Assembly (NCBI GenBank): GCA_023460975.1
Contig: JAEWOG010000007.1
Location: forward strand, 1 to 43,703
DNA: 43,703 nucleotides
Direction of reading: 5' to 3'
DNA from: Actinomycetes bacterium
Lineage (GTDB): Bacteria > Actinomycetota > Actinomycetes > Propionibacteriales > Nocardioidaceae
Under the pieces are notes generated by a model, which ran no database searches, was not told the origin of the DNA, and saw only the letters and a program-made list of their open reading frames with translations. The translations under genes and the position numbers were made by a program. Position 1 is the stretch's first letter. Every line of letters begins with the position of its first letter. This document shows positions 1 through 8,901 of this stretch, in pieces.

Positions 1-1
1 G

Positions 2-385
2 CTCTACACCGACCCCACCAAGAAGGCCCAGTGGGAGGCCGACGTCCTGGCGGCCCTGCCCGAGCTGGTCAACCGGCAGACCGACGGTGAGGTCGCGTTC
101 TTCGAGAACTTCGCCGTGACCCTGCAGAAGCCCGAGCCCCCCTCCGCCATCAAGGAGGCGCTGATCGCACAGCAGGAACAGGTGGCCAAGGCGCGCGCCA
201 AGGAGGCCGAGGCCAAGGCCCAGCAGCTCGCGGCCGAGGCGCAGGTCGCCGTCCAGAAGGCCGAGGCGGCCAAGATCGCCGAGCTCATCAAGGTGCTGGG
301 GCGCGAGGGCTACCTCATGCAGGTCGCCATCGAGAAGGGCCTCAACCCGTTCCAGCCCAGCACCAACGGACTCATCACGCAGTGA
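2..385 (+). CDS. SPFH/band 7 domain protein, C-terminal part (5' truncated by window edge)
   Basis: The reading frame is open from base 2 and stops with TGA at 383-385, giving about 127 C-terminal residues. The visible part has the end of a globular region followed by a long Ala/Glu/Lys/Gln-rich helix (from about residue 58 of the fragment) typical of the coiled-coil that follows an SPFH (stomatin/prohibitin/flotillin) domain, and a short tail ending NGLITQ. Proteins of this family are membrane-associated scaffolds that oligomerise; their substrates are generally unknown. The N-terminal membrane segment and most of the SPFH domain lie outside the window, so the family call rests on the coiled-coil and tail only. 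Confidence 0.7.
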   Translation, partial: LYTDPTKKAQWEADVLAALPELVNRQTDGEVAFFENFAVTLQKPEPPSAIKEALIAQQEQVAKARAKEAEAKAQQLAAEAQVAVQKAEAAKIAELIKVLGREGYLMQVAIEKGLNPFQPSTNGLITQ

Positions 386-569
386 CGCCTCCCGACCGGC
401 GGACCCCGCTGCCTCGCTTCGGCCACCCAAGGCCGGGACCACAGCCGTGGCAGACACCGCCGGTCGGGGGCATCCTGCCCGCCCTCACCGGGACCATGGA
501 CCCTTCTGCACTGCGCCTGGCAGGCGCAGAATAAGAGGTAATCCACACCTCGAGGGGGGCAGAAGCCGC

Positions 570-1010
570 ATGTATGACGCGCACGAACTGGGGCGGGACG
601 ACTGCACCCAGCTGCTTACCGCGGGGGTGACGGGTCGGATCGCACTCGCCACGCCGACCGGCCCACACATCATGCCGGTGAACTACTCCACCTCCGGGGA
701 GTCGACGCTGGTGCGCACCACGGCGTACAGCCTCATCGGCACGTACGCGCGCGACACCATGGTCGCGTTCGAGATCGATGACTTCGACCACCTGCGCCAG
801 CGCGGGTGGAGCGTGCTCGTCCGCGGGCGGGCCGAGGTGGTCGACGACGCCGAGGAGCTCGCCCGGATCCAGCGCAGTTGGCCGCCGCGGCCCTGGGCGG
901 CCGGGCAGCGCAACCTCGTCCTGCGCATCCCGTGGACCGAAGTGACCGGGCGCCGGCTCGGCACCGGCTGGGAGCCGTACCAGGACTTGGCCGTCCGCCG
1001 TCAGGTCTGA
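570..1010 (+). CDS. Pyridoxamine 5'-phosphate oxidase (PPOX)-fold family protein
   Basis: A 146-residue protein starting at ATG 570, preceded by the purine-rich CGAGGGGGGC about 10 nt upstream; the frame is open further upstream, but that stretch has no family similarity. The sequence begins with the CxxLL-type helix (DDCTQLLTAGVTGRIAL) and continues with the beta-barrel pattern of small split-barrel flavin or F420-binding proteins (HIMPVNYS..., VAFEIDDFD...WSVLVRGRAEVV). Such proteins bind FMN, F420 or haem; the substrate cannot be read from sequence. Similar proteins are common in DosR-type dormancy regulons, and the next gene is a DevS-like kinase, so a redox or hypoxia role is a reasonable inference. 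Confidence 0.8.
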   Translation: MYDAHELGRDDCTQLLTAGVTGRIALATPTGPHIMPVNYSTSGESTLVRTTAYSLIGTYARDTMVAFEIDDFDHLRQRGWSVLVRGRAEVVDDAEELARIQRSWPPRPWAAGQRNLVLRIPWTEVTGRRLGTGWEPYQDLAVRRQV

Positions 1011-1076
1011 CTCGGGTTCGCCGCCGCGACCGCCCCCGACTCCCACAGACTGGCCCGGCCTGCCACACTGGCCCCC

Positions 1077-2681
1077 GTGAGCGCCCCGGACTCCGACATC
1101 GCACACGGTCGCAGCCTGCTCGAGGCCATCTCGGCCATCGCCAGCGACCTCGACCTCACCTCTGTCCTGACGCACATCGTCGAGGCGGCCACGGCGCTCA
1201 CGGGCGCTCAGTACGGCGCGCTGGGGGTGCTGGGATCGGACGGGCAACTCTCCGAGTTCATCACGACCGGCATCGACGACGATCTACGCGCCCTCATTGG
1301 CGACCTGCCGCGCGGTGGCGGGATCCTCGGGGTGATCATCGAGCGCCCGGAGGGCCTGCGCCTGATCGACCTCTCGGCGCACCCGAAGTCCGTCGGCTTC
1401 CCCGCCAACCATCCCCCGATGCGTACCTTCCTCGGGATGCCCGTACGCATCCGCGGGACTGTGTTCGGCAACCTCTACCTCACCGAGAAGGCGGGCGGAG
1501 AGCCGTTCACCGACACCGACCAGCACATGGTGGAGGCCCTCGCGAGGGCCGCGGGCTACGTGATCGGCAACGCCCGCGACTACGAGCTGTCCGAGCGGCG
1601 GCGTCAGTGGCTGGAGGCCTCCGCCGCACTCCAGGACGCCCTCCAGCCCCCCGTCGACCACGAGGTGGGGCTGCGGCGCTTCGCGGCGACGACGCGCCGG
1701 CTCGCGGGGGCGAACGCGGTGGTGCTGCTGGCCTCCGACGAGACCGAGGCCGACACCCTCCACGCGGACGCGGCCGACCACGCGCGGGTCCACGAGGCAG
1801 TCGAGCACTTGCGCGACACCGTCGACATGAGCCCCGATGCCCCCCTGGCGACCGCGACCCTGGAGCACTTCCACGCCGTCGTCGTCCCGCTGCGCTCGCC
1901 GCTGGTGCCGCTGCGCGCTCTCGTGACGCTGACGGACCGCACCTCCGCGCCCCTGCACGGGGCCGAGCGCGAGCTCCTCGCCACCTTCGCCGACCAGGCA
2001 GTCCTCGCGATCGACAGGGCCCAGGCCATCGCGGAGCGCGAGGAGTACGCGCTGACCTCCGACCGCGAGCGCATCGCACGCGATCTGCACGACGTGGTGA
2101 TCCAACGGATCTTCGCGACCGGGCTGCAACTGCAAGCCGTGGCGACGTTGGTGGCTGGCAACGAGAAGGTGGTCGAGCGCATCGACCGGGCCACCGAGGA
2201 CCTCGACGCGACCATCAAGGCGATCCGGGGGACGATCTTCGAGCTCCAGCACACCGGTTCCAGCAGCTCCCTGCGCCAGGAGATTCGTACGGTGGTGCAC
2301 GAGTACGCGGGCGCCCTGGGGTTCACCCCTCGCATCACCACGACCGGTCCGGTCGACAGTGCGATCGGGCCCGAGCTCGCCGACCAGCTGCTGGCTGTCC
2401 TGCGGGAGGCCGTCTCCAACGTCGCCCGCCACGCGCGCGCCAGTTCGGCGGAGGTCCGCGTCGAGGTGGGCGAGTCCGAGGTGACGCTGCTGGTCGTCGA
2501 CGACGGCGTCGGCATTCCCGCGGAGCTCTCCCGAGAGTCGGGGCTGCGCAACTCGCGGCGCCGTGCGCGCAGTCTCGCCGGGTCGCTGGAGCTTCTCCCC
2601 CTGGAGCCCGCCGGCACGTGCTTCCGCTGGGTGGTCCCGCTGGACGGCGCCCTGCCCGAGCACAGCGGCGCCCGTGAGTGA
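1077..2681 (+). CDS. GAF-domain sensor histidine kinase, DevS/DosS-like
   Basis: A 534-residue protein starting at GTG 1077. Domains: GAF-A (about residues 15-165), GAF-B (about 180-325), HisKA_3 dimerisation/phosphoacceptor domain with His338 in ARDLHDVVIQRIFATG, and HATPase_c (N box LREAVSNVARHA; G1 box VDDGVGIP). No membrane segment or signal peptide is seen, so it is cytosolic. GAF-A contains the HPPMRTFLGMPVR motif; its His112 lies where I would place the proximal haem ligand of mycobacterial DevS/DosT (His149/His147), allowing for the shorter N-terminus. Haem-based O2/NO/CO sensing is thus likely but unproven. No response regulator gene adjoins it. Its last codons overlap the next gene by 8 nt. 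Confidence 0.88.
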   Translation: MSAPDSDIAHGRSLLEAISAIASDLDLTSVLTHIVEAATALTGAQYGALGVLGSDGQLSEFITTGIDDDLRALIGDLPRGGGILGVIIERPEGLRLIDLSAHPKSVGFPANHPPMRTFLGMPVRIRGTVFGNLYLTEKAGGEPFTDTDQHMVEALARAAGYVIGNARDYELSERRRQWLEASAALQDALQPPVDHEVGLRRFAATTRRLAGANAVVLLASDETEADTLHADAADHARVHEAVEHLRDTVDMSPDAPLATATLEHFHAVVVPLRSPLVPLRALVTLTDRTSAPLHGAERELLATFADQAVLAIDRAQAIAEREEYALTSDRERIARDLHDVVIQRIFATGLQLQAVATLVAGNEKVVERIDRATEDLDATIKAIRGTIFELQHTGSSSSLRQEIRTVVHEYAGALGFTPRITTTGPVDSAIGPELADQLLAVLREAVSNVARHARASSAEVRVEVGESEVTLLVVDDGVGIPAELSRESGLRNSRRRARSLAGSLELLPLEPAGTCFRWVVPLDGALPEHSGARE

Positions 2682-3618
2682 GCCGTACGAGGCCGAGGCC
2701 TCGCCCGCGACCGGACGACGGTGGCGGCTCAGCGACGGCGCCGCGCAGGCGTACGTCTGCGAGGCGGGTGCCGCGCTGCTCGGCTACCGGGTGGGCGGGC
2801 GCTGGCTGACCGAACCGTCGGACCCCGCCTCACCCCTGCCCGCGGGCAGCGGACAACTGCTCGTCCCGTGGCCCAACCGGGTGCGCGATGGCCGGTGGCT
2901 GCTCGAGGGGCAGACCCAGCACCTGGCCCTGACCGAACCGTCGCGCGCCAACGCCTCCCACGGGCTGCTGCGACACGCCTCGTACGCAGCGATCGAGGAG
3001 TCAGGGCGTCACGTGCGGCTGCGCGCCGAGATCTTCCCGCAGTCCGGCTACCCGTTCCGCCTCACCCACACCGTGACCTGGGAGCTCCTCGACGAGGGGC
3101 TTCGGGCGACGCACGAGGTCACCCATCAGGGCGAGGGCCGCGCGCCCGTGGCGATCGGGGCTCACCCGTACCTGCGCGTGGGCGACGCCGACGTCGCCGA
3201 CTGCACCCTGGCCATCGATGCGCACACGCGGATCGTCGTGGACGAGCGCCTGCTCCCCGTCGGCACCGCTCCGGTGAGCGGGGAGCACGACTGGCGCTCC
3301 GGTCCGCCGATCGGGGCTCGGCGGGTCGACTCGGGGTACGCCGACCTGCGTCCCGCGGGCGACGGTCTGTTCCGGCACACCCTGCGCGCACCTGACGGCC
3401 ACGGCGTGGCGTTGTGGGCCGACCCGGCGTTCGCGTGGGTCCAGGTGTTCGTGACGGATCGCCTGCCCGGGCGCGACCTCGCGGTGGCCGTCGAACCGAT
3501 GACGGCGCCCGCCGACGCCCTGAACTCCGGCGAGGGGATCGTGTGGCTGGCCGACGGGGACTCGCTGGTCGCGTCGTGGGGGCTGGACCCGGTGAGCCCT
3601 GGCGAGGACTGCGGCTGA
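2674..3618 (+). CDS. Aldose 1-epimerase family protein
   Basis: A 314-residue protein. GTG 2674 is chosen because it overlaps the kinase stop (GTGAGTGA, 8 nt) and places the domain start correctly; a farther upstream ATG would lie inside the kinase ATPase domain. The fold is galactose-mutarotase-like: the two conserved histidines are visible as His96 (ASHGLLRH) and His164 (IGAHPYLRVG), and the C-terminal catalytic glutamate as Glu274 (AVEPMTAP). It would interconvert alpha and beta anomers of a sugar in the cytosol. The sugar is unknown; this actinobacterial subgroup is not confidently GalM. Coupling to a sensor kinase gene is probably positional rather than functional. Confidence 0.85.
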   Translation: MSEPYEAEASPATGRRWRLSDGAAQAYVCEAGAALLGYRVGGRWLTEPSDPASPLPAGSGQLLVPWPNRVRDGRWLLEGQTQHLALTEPSRANASHGLLRHASYAAIEESGRHVRLRAEIFPQSGYPFRLTHTVTWELLDEGLRATHEVTHQGEGRAPVAIGAHPYLRVGDADVADCTLAIDAHTRIVVDERLLPVGTAPVSGEHDWRSGPPIGARRVDSGYADLRPAGDGLFRHTLRAPDGHGVALWADPAFAWVQVFVTDRLPGRDLAVAVEPMTAPADALNSGEGIVWLADGDSLVASWGLDPVSPGEDCG

Positions 3619-3642
3619 ATGGCCTCGGCGGACAAGCCTGCC

Positions 3643-3648
3643 TAGGAT
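3643..3648 (+). promoter_or_regulatory. Candidate -10 box for a leaderless PNP transcript
   Basis: TAGGAT ends exactly 6 nt before GTG 3655, and no Shine-Dalgarno sequence precedes that codon. This spacing places the expected transcription start on or next to the start codon. The same arrangement recurs at several other genes in the window. Confidence 0.6.
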
Positions 3649-3654
3649 CGTGCG

Positions 3655-4455
3655 GTGACCGAGAACGATCCTTTCGCCCTGGCCGAGCAGGCCGCCGCCA
3701 CCCTCGCCGACCTGACCGGTGTCGCGTCCCATGACGTGGCGCTCGTGCTGGGTTCGGGCTGGCTCCCCGCCGTGGACGCGCTGGGCCCCGCGACTGCCGA
3801 GATCAACACCACCGACCTGCCCGGCTTCCATGCCGCCGGTGTCGCTGGTCATTCCGGCAAGATCCGCTCGCTGCGCGTGGGAGAGACGAACGTCCTCGTG
3901 TTCCTGTCCCGCACCCACTACTACGAGGGCAAGGGGGTGCGCTCCGTCGTCCACCCGGTCCGTACGGCCGCAGCCGCCGGGTGCCGCGCGATCGTGCTGA
4001 CCAACGGGTGCGGCGGCCTCAAGGAGTCGTGGACCCCGGGCACCCCCGTGCTCATCAGCGACCACATCAACCTCACCGCCGACTCCCCCATCGAGGGCGC
4101 GAACTTCGTCGACCTCACCGACCTCTACAGCCCCCGCCTGCGGGCGCTGTGCCAGGAGATCGATCCGAGCCTCGACGAGGGTGTCTACGTCCAGTTCCGC
4201 GGCCCGCACTACGAGACCCCGGCCGAGGTGCGTATGGCTGGGATCCTCGGCGGCCACCTGGTGGGCATGAGCACCACCCTCGAGGCGATCGCCGCCCGCC
4301 AGTCGGGCATGGAGGTGCTGGGCATCAGCCTCGTCACCAACCTCGCCGCCGGCATCAGCGACGCTCCCCTCAACCACGAGGAGGTCCTGGAGGCCGGCCG
4401 TGCGGCGGCTACCCGGATGGGTGGCCTCCTGGGCGACATCGTCCCCCGCATCTGA
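3655..4455 (+). CDS. punA: Purine nucleoside phosphorylase, trimeric class
   Basis: A 266-residue protein starting at GTG 3655. It carries the class I PNP/MTAP signatures in order: VLGSGW (32-37), RTHYYEG (phosphate/sugar pocket, 86-92), TNGCGGL (116-122), SDHINL (135-140), FRGPHYETPAE with the purine-site Glu (about Glu187/Glu191) and LVTNLAAG with base-binding Asn229. It cleaves purine (deoxy)ribonucleosides with phosphate to free base and (deoxy)ribose 1-phosphate in the cytosol. It belongs with the mutase, deoC, deoA, cdd and add genes of this window, but here the haem-uptake genes separate it from the mutase gene. The transcript appears leaderless. Confidence 0.93.
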   Translation: MTENDPFALAEQAAATLADLTGVASHDVALVLGSGWLPAVDALGPATAEINTTDLPGFHAAGVAGHSGKIRSLRVGETNVLVFLSRTHYYEGKGVRSVVHPVRTAAAAGCRAIVLTNGCGGLKESWTPGTPVLISDHINLTADSPIEGANFVDLTDLYSPRLRALCQEIDPSLDEGVYVQFRGPHYETPAEVRMAGILGGHLVGMSTTLEAIAARQSGMEVLGISLVTNLAAGISDAPLNHEEVLEAGRAAATRMGGLLGDIVPRI

Positions 4456-4469
4456 GCGCCCTTCCCCGC

Positions 4470-4495
4470 CCCCGCTTCTCGCATGTAAAGCGGGG
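4470..4495 (+). terminator. Hairpin after PNP gene
   Basis: CCCCGCTT pairs with AAGCGGGG across a 10-nt loop, 14 nt after the PNP stop, followed by TTAT. This looks like a weak intrinsic terminator. The rest of the stretch to 4612 holds nothing else I recognise. Confidence 0.5.
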
Positions 4496-4612
4496 TTATC
4501 CGCACTGACACCCCGTTGTGGGCGCGTTGGTACGGCCACGGGAGCGGAAGTTGTCCGCCGACGCACCCCGGCCTCGACAGATCCGGCTCACCAGATTGGG
4601 CTCTACACACCA

Positions 4613-4645
4613 CGACGCCCCGGCTGCCAAGCAGCCGGGGCGTCG
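4613..4645. terminator. Strong bidirectional hairpin between convergent genes
   Basis: A perfect 15-bp G/C-rich stem (arms 4613-4627 and 4631-4645) with a 3-nt loop CAA, lying 24 nt beyond the stop of the convergent HtaA-domain gene. No long U-tract is present, which is usual for high-GC actinobacterial terminators. Confidence 0.75.
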
Positions 4646-4668
4646 AGTGTCAGTGCTGGTTCAGCAGG

Positions 4669-6213
4669 TCACTTCTTGACCTTGAACTTCTTGACGACCT
4701 TCTTGGCGGCGTTGAGCTTCTCGTCGCCCGCGTAGGTCACCACGACCTTGTACGCGCCCTTCTTCTTGGCCTTGGGCAGCTTGATCTTGGCCTGGCCCTT
4801 GGCGTTGAGGGTCACGGTGACCTTCTTGGCCTTCTTGACGCCGGCGACCTTGATCTTGACGACCACCGTGCCGGTGCCGAGGACGTCGCCGCCCTTGACC
4901 GTGACGACGGCCTTGCCGGCCTTCTTCAGGGTGGCCTTCTTGGAGACCTTCACCGTCACCGTCGAGTCAACCTTGACCACGACCGGGGTCGTGGGCGCCG
5001 GAGTGGTCGGCGTCGGGGTCGTGGGAGCCGGAGTGGTCGGCGTCGGGGTGGTGGGGGTCGGGGTCGGCTCCTCGAACTTGCTCCAGTCGATGGTCACCGG
5101 AGTCGTGGTGTCCTGCGTGGTGTTCGAGTGACCGTGGGCCTGCCACGTGAAGAGCGCGTACGACTCGCCGATCTCGAGCTTGTCGGTCGGCGCCACCAGG
5201 TTGGCCGTGAAGGTGTCACCCGAGAAGCGGGACGGCATCACCCAGTCGACGGCAGCCATGGAAGACATCGAGCTCTGGTCGGTGTAGTCGATGACCGTGT
5301 CGGCCGGGGCGAGGGCGACGTACACGCCCTGGTCGCCCGGGTTGGTCGACGGGTTGAAGCCCGAACCGGCGACGGAGATCTCCACGCCGTCCTCGTACGA
5401 CTCGCTCAGCACGGTCGGGGTGACGGTGGGCACCATGACGGCCTCGGCCGTGAAGGCGCCCGGGGCCTTGTTGGCCTGCGCCGCCGGCGGCGTGGCCTTG
5501 GAGGAGTTGTAGAAGTGCGCGCGGACGGTCGACGGGATCGCACCGAGGAAGCCCGGGTTGAAGGACTTGCCGTCGGCCGGCAGGTTGCTCGTGGTCGGGT
5601 CCGTGGTGACCACGATGCCGAGGTCGACCGCCGTGGCCGAGCCCGCGGGGAGCACGCCCTCCCACTCCGGGGTTGCGGTGAGAACGCCGCCGGTCGAGGA
5701 CGACGAGCTGAACTCGACGACGGTGACCTCGGTCGGGGTGGTGCTCACGCCCGGCGCGCTGCCGCTCACGTCGGCACGCACCTGACCGGATCCGTCGCCG
5801 GAGACCACGACGACCGGGTCGGAGATGGTGACCGAGTAGTACTCGGTGCCCCCGTTGACGAAGGCGCCGCGCACGGTGCCCTCGTACTGGGAGGTGACGG
5901 TGCCGTCGGCTGCGCGCGAGCTCGACACGGCCGGGAAGACGAACCGGTCGTCGAGGCCGGTGGTGGGGTCGTTGGTCTCGTGGGTCACGCCACCGCTGAG
6001 GGTGCCGGAGGGCGTGGTGGGCAGGACCGGACCGGCCTTGCTGAAGAACAGGTGCTCGACGAAGTTCTGCGAGATGCCCCAGGAGAACGATCCCGTGGCG
6101 GGCGCGGCGTGCGACGCGGGGGCCGCGACGACCGCTGCGGCCGCACCGGCGACGAGAGCTCCTGCGACACCGGCAGCCAGGCTGCGGCGCACGCTGTGCG
6201 TGTGGGACTTCAT
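4669..6213 (-). CDS. Secreted HtaA-domain haem-binding surface protein with Lys-rich Ig-like tail
   Basis: A 514-residue exported protein; ATG 6213 has GAAAGGA 6-8 nt upstream. Order: Sec signal peptide (1-36, ending ASHA), an HtaA-type haem-binding domain beginning GSFSWGISQNF (41 on) with the GTVRGAF...VTISDPVVVV core, a second beta-rich Ig-like region (about 250-380), a Pro/Thr linker (381-410) and a C-terminal Ig-like (Big_3-type) domain with about 30 lysines in 104 residues. No membrane anchor or LPXTG motif is visible; the very basic tail may bind anionic wall polymers (inference). It is the last gene of the hmuTUV-surface-protein cluster, separated from its neighbour by 39 nt. HtaA proteins of Corynebacterium bind haem and pass it to HmuT. 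Confidence 0.82.
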   Translation of the reverse strand: MKSHTHSVRRSLAAGVAGALVAGAAAAVVAAPASHAAPATGSFSWGISQNFVEHLFFSKAGPVLPTTPSGTLSGGVTHETNDPTTGLDDRFVFPAVSSSRAADGTVTSQYEGTVRGAFVNGGTEYYSVTISDPVVVVSGDGSGQVRADVSGSAPGVSTTPTEVTVVEFSSSSSTGGVLTATPEWEGVLPAGSATAVDLGIVVTTDPTTSNLPADGKSFNPGFLGAIPSTVRAHFYNSSKATPPAAQANKAPGAFTAEAVMVPTVTPTVLSESYEDGVEISVAGSGFNPSTNPGDQGVYVALAPADTVIDYTDQSSMSSMAAVDWVMPSRFSGDTFTANLVAPTDKLEIGESYALFTWQAHGHSNTTQDTTTPVTIDWSKFEEPTPTPTTPTPTTPAPTTPTPTTPAPTTPVVVKVDSTVTVKVSKKATLKKAGKAVVTVKGGDVLGTGTVVVKIKVAGVKKAKKVTVTLNAKGQAKIKLPKAKKKGAYKVVVTYAGDEKLNAAKKVVKKFKVKK

Positions 6214-6252
6214 GGTGTTCCTTTCAGTGGGTGATGCGACCAGATGAAACGT

Positions 6253-7803
6253 TCAGTTGATGCGCCGCGACAGGCTCGGCCAGAGCATGAGCACCGCGGA
6301 CCCCATGAGCAGGCCGCCGCCTGCCCACCAGGCCAGGTTCTGCGTACGCGCTTGCGCCGCCGCGTTGCGCGGCGCGGCCTGAGCACCCGCCGTGGACGGG
6401 GGCACGAAGAGCTTCGACGAAGCGGCCGCGACGGGGAGGTCGAGCAGCGGGGCCGCGATCGGCGCTGGGTTCGTGGCCGCCGGCGGGGCGACATGCGCGC
6501 TGGGGGCCGGTGCGCTCGCGCTCGGCGTCGGCGTCGCGGTGGGCGGGTCCTTGACCTCGTTGCTCGGGGATGAGCTCGGCGTTGGCGAGGCGCTGGCAGA
6601 GGGGGTGGCGCTCGCGGTGGGCGTCGGCACCGGCGGCTCGTATCCCTTCCAGCCGACCGACAGCGGCTCGGGCGCCTTGGTCCAGTCGGACTGCAGGCCG
6701 GTGGAATACCAGAACTGGTCTGCCCCCGTCGGCCCGATGAACGACACGAACGACTGCGGGAAGCCACCCCAACCGGTCACAGTGCGGTCCTGTGCGACGG
6801 TTCCGGTGACCTGCACGCCCTCATAGGCGGGCGTGGCGCTCAGGCCGGTCTCGGTGACGTCGACAGAGCCGAGATCGGCGACCGTGACGACCTGCGGGGT
6901 GAGTGGCGTCCACACACGAGGGTTGTTGCGGTCCGAAGCCCAGCCGCCAGCGGTCGCCGTGAGGGTGCCGACGCCGTCGACGATCTCGAGGACCGGGTCG
7001 GCGAGGGTGAACACCGTGTTGCCGCCGTAGTAGAGGACCGTGAAGGAGCCCTGCCAGGCAATGCGGGCGTCCTCGCCCTCGGGCGAATAACTGCCGACGC
7101 CTTGGGCGATCGAGACCCGGTGGCCGCTGAAGGGCCCGTACAGACCGATGCTCGCGCCCGTGGCGTCCGTGCCCAGACCCGCCCAGGTGGCGGTCTGCCA
7201 CGCGCCGGCGGAGTCCTGCTTCTGGATCGTCACGTTCCCAGCGGTGGCCGACCACTTGGACTGCGGCAGTTCGATGCCGCCACGCCCCGGGTCGGCGAGA
7301 CCGGCCGCGAGCAGGTTGATCGACAGCGGGTTGTGCGATCGCGCGCTCGTCTGCTTGGAGATCCCCCACGTGAAGACCGCGTCGGAGACCTCGTACGTGC
7401 CGGCGCCCGGGCCCTGGGTCGGTGTCGGCGTCGGCGTCGGTGTCGGGGTCGGGGTGACGGTGACCGTCTCGGTGACGGTGGGGGTCGGCGTCGGGGTCCC
7501 GGTGGGAGTGCTCGTGGGAGTGCCCGTGGGCGTCTGGGTCGGGGTCCCCGTGGGCGTCTGGGTCGGCGTCTGCGTAGGAGTGCCGGTCGGCGTCCCCGTC
7601 GGTGTGTCCGTGGGCGTCCCCGTCGGTGTCTCCGTGGGCGTCCCGGTGGGCGTCTGGGTCGGCGTCTCCGTGGGGAGCGTCACCGTCGGGCTGGGCGTCG
7701 CGGTCGGCGTCGTGTCGGCCGCGGCGCCCACGGGCAGCAGCATGACGCCGCCAGCGGCCAGCGCCGCAGCGGCCCAGAGGGCGACCTGCTCACGCGCGCG
7801 CAC
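6253..7803 (-). CDS. Membrane-anchored HtaA-like haem-binding protein with long Thr/Pro stalk
   Basis: A 516-residue protein starting at GTG 7803, which overlaps the end of the preceding gene by 14 nt. It has a signal peptide (1-29), a Thr-Pro repeat stalk (31-129), an HtaA-like domain (about 136-375; VFTWGISKQ at the start and GSFTVLYYGGNTVFTLADPVLEI in the core), a Pro/Ser/Ala-rich spacer and a C-terminal membrane helix (WWAGGGLLMGSAVLMLWPSL) followed by RRIN. The architecture matches HtaB/HtaA-type proteins tethered to the membrane. Placing the stalk between the signal peptide and the domain is unusual. It would hand haem from the surface to HmuT (family knowledge plus context). Confidence 0.8.
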   Translation of the reverse strand: MRAREQVALWAAAALAAGGVMLLPVGAAADTTPTATPSPTVTLPTETPTQTPTGTPTETPTGTPTDTPTGTPTGTPTQTPTQTPTGTPTQTPTGTPTSTPTGTPTPTPTVTETVTVTPTPTPTPTPTPTQGPGAGTYEVSDAVFTWGISKQTSARSHNPLSINLLAAGLADPGRGGIELPQSKWSATAGNVTIQKQDSAGAWQTATWAGLGTDATGASIGLYGPFSGHRVSIAQGVGSYSPEGEDARIAWQGSFTVLYYGGNTVFTLADPVLEIVDGVGTLTATAGGWASDRNNPRVWTPLTPQVVTVADLGSVDVTETGLSATPAYEGVQVTGTVAQDRTVTGWGGFPQSFVSFIGPTGADQFWYSTGLQSDWTKAPEPLSVGWKGYEPPVPTPTASATPSASASPTPSSSPSNEVKDPPTATPTPSASAPAPSAHVAPPAATNPAPIAAPLLDLPVAAASSKLFVPPSTAGAQAAPRNAAAQARTQNLAWWAGGGLLMGSAVLMLWPSLSRRIN

Positions 7804-8901
7804 GACGACCCCCGAGCCCGCGGCGTACGGCGACGAAGAGTGCCGCGAGGAAGATCAGCGCGCTGACGCCGACGAAGACCAGCGAGGCCGTCGACACGGC
7901 CGGCTCGTCCTCGGCGCTCTCGGCAGCGGCGGGCTCCTCGCCCGCGAGCACCCCGAACTTCACCGACGCCGTACGGCCGCTGCTGAACGTGCGCATCTCG
8001 TGGGTGCCGGCGCCCAGGTCTGCGGGCAACTGCATCACTCCGGCGACCGTGCCGTCATCACCGACGACGTGGGGCCCGCTGGCCACGACGCCGTCGTCGA
8101 GAACCAGCGTGATCTGTGCGCCGGGAGCCAGATTGGTCGCCACGAATGACAACCCCCTGCCCGCGACCGCAGAGGCACGGTCGACCTCCAGCTTGGGCTT
8201 GCCGCGACGTACGACCGGCTGCTGCTGCACGGTGCCCGGGGACGCGGTGGGCGTCGTGGAGCCGGGAGTCGTGGAGCCGGGTGTGGTGGTCTCGCCGGGC
8301 TCGGTGCCGCTGCCGGAGGGCTGCGGCTGTTCGGCCGCCGCCAGGTCAGCCAGCTTCACCGGCGTGAAGGTCTCGTTGTTGGCGTTGTGCACTCCGTGCG
8401 CGCCGACGGTGATGACGCCGCACGTCACCTTGCGGCAGTCGACCGTCTCCACGCTCCCGTTGCGACCGACGGCCTGGAAGGTGGGACCGGGCACGATGAT
8501 CGACGTCTGCCAGGCGCCGCTCTCCGACATGGTTCCGCCGTTGGCCGACGACGCCGTGTCGGAGCCGGGGAACGCCACGTAGCGCTGGAAGCCCTGGTTG
8601 CCCTTGGTCTCGCTGTCGGGCACGTAGAGATAGTTGACGCCCGACTTGCCGCCCTTGCTCGGCTGCCACGTGCCGTTGACAGTGCCGAACCACACGTAGA
8701 TGCCGCCGTGGCCACCCTTGATGGACTGGAAACCGCGCCCGCTCACGGTCAGGCGCGAGGAGTACGTCGAGTCGATGACGGCGCCGTTGCCACCGTTGTC
8801 GACCCCGACGGAGCCGGCAGCGTACGACGGGGAGGCGACCAGCACGGCCCAGACTGCGAGGACGGACGCGAGAGCCCCGGTCAGGGCCACGCGCAGGGAG
8901 T

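Noticed and set aside
806..2677. Long plus-strand frame of about 620 codons overlapping the kinase
   Set aside because: Its product is low-complexity Arg/Pro/Gly-rich with no family features; it is a frame shadow of the PPOX and kinase genes typical of high-GC DNA.
3001..4566. Long antisense frame opposite the epimerase and PNP genes
   Set aside because: The product lacks recognisable motifs and the plus-strand genes carry all conserved catalytic residues.
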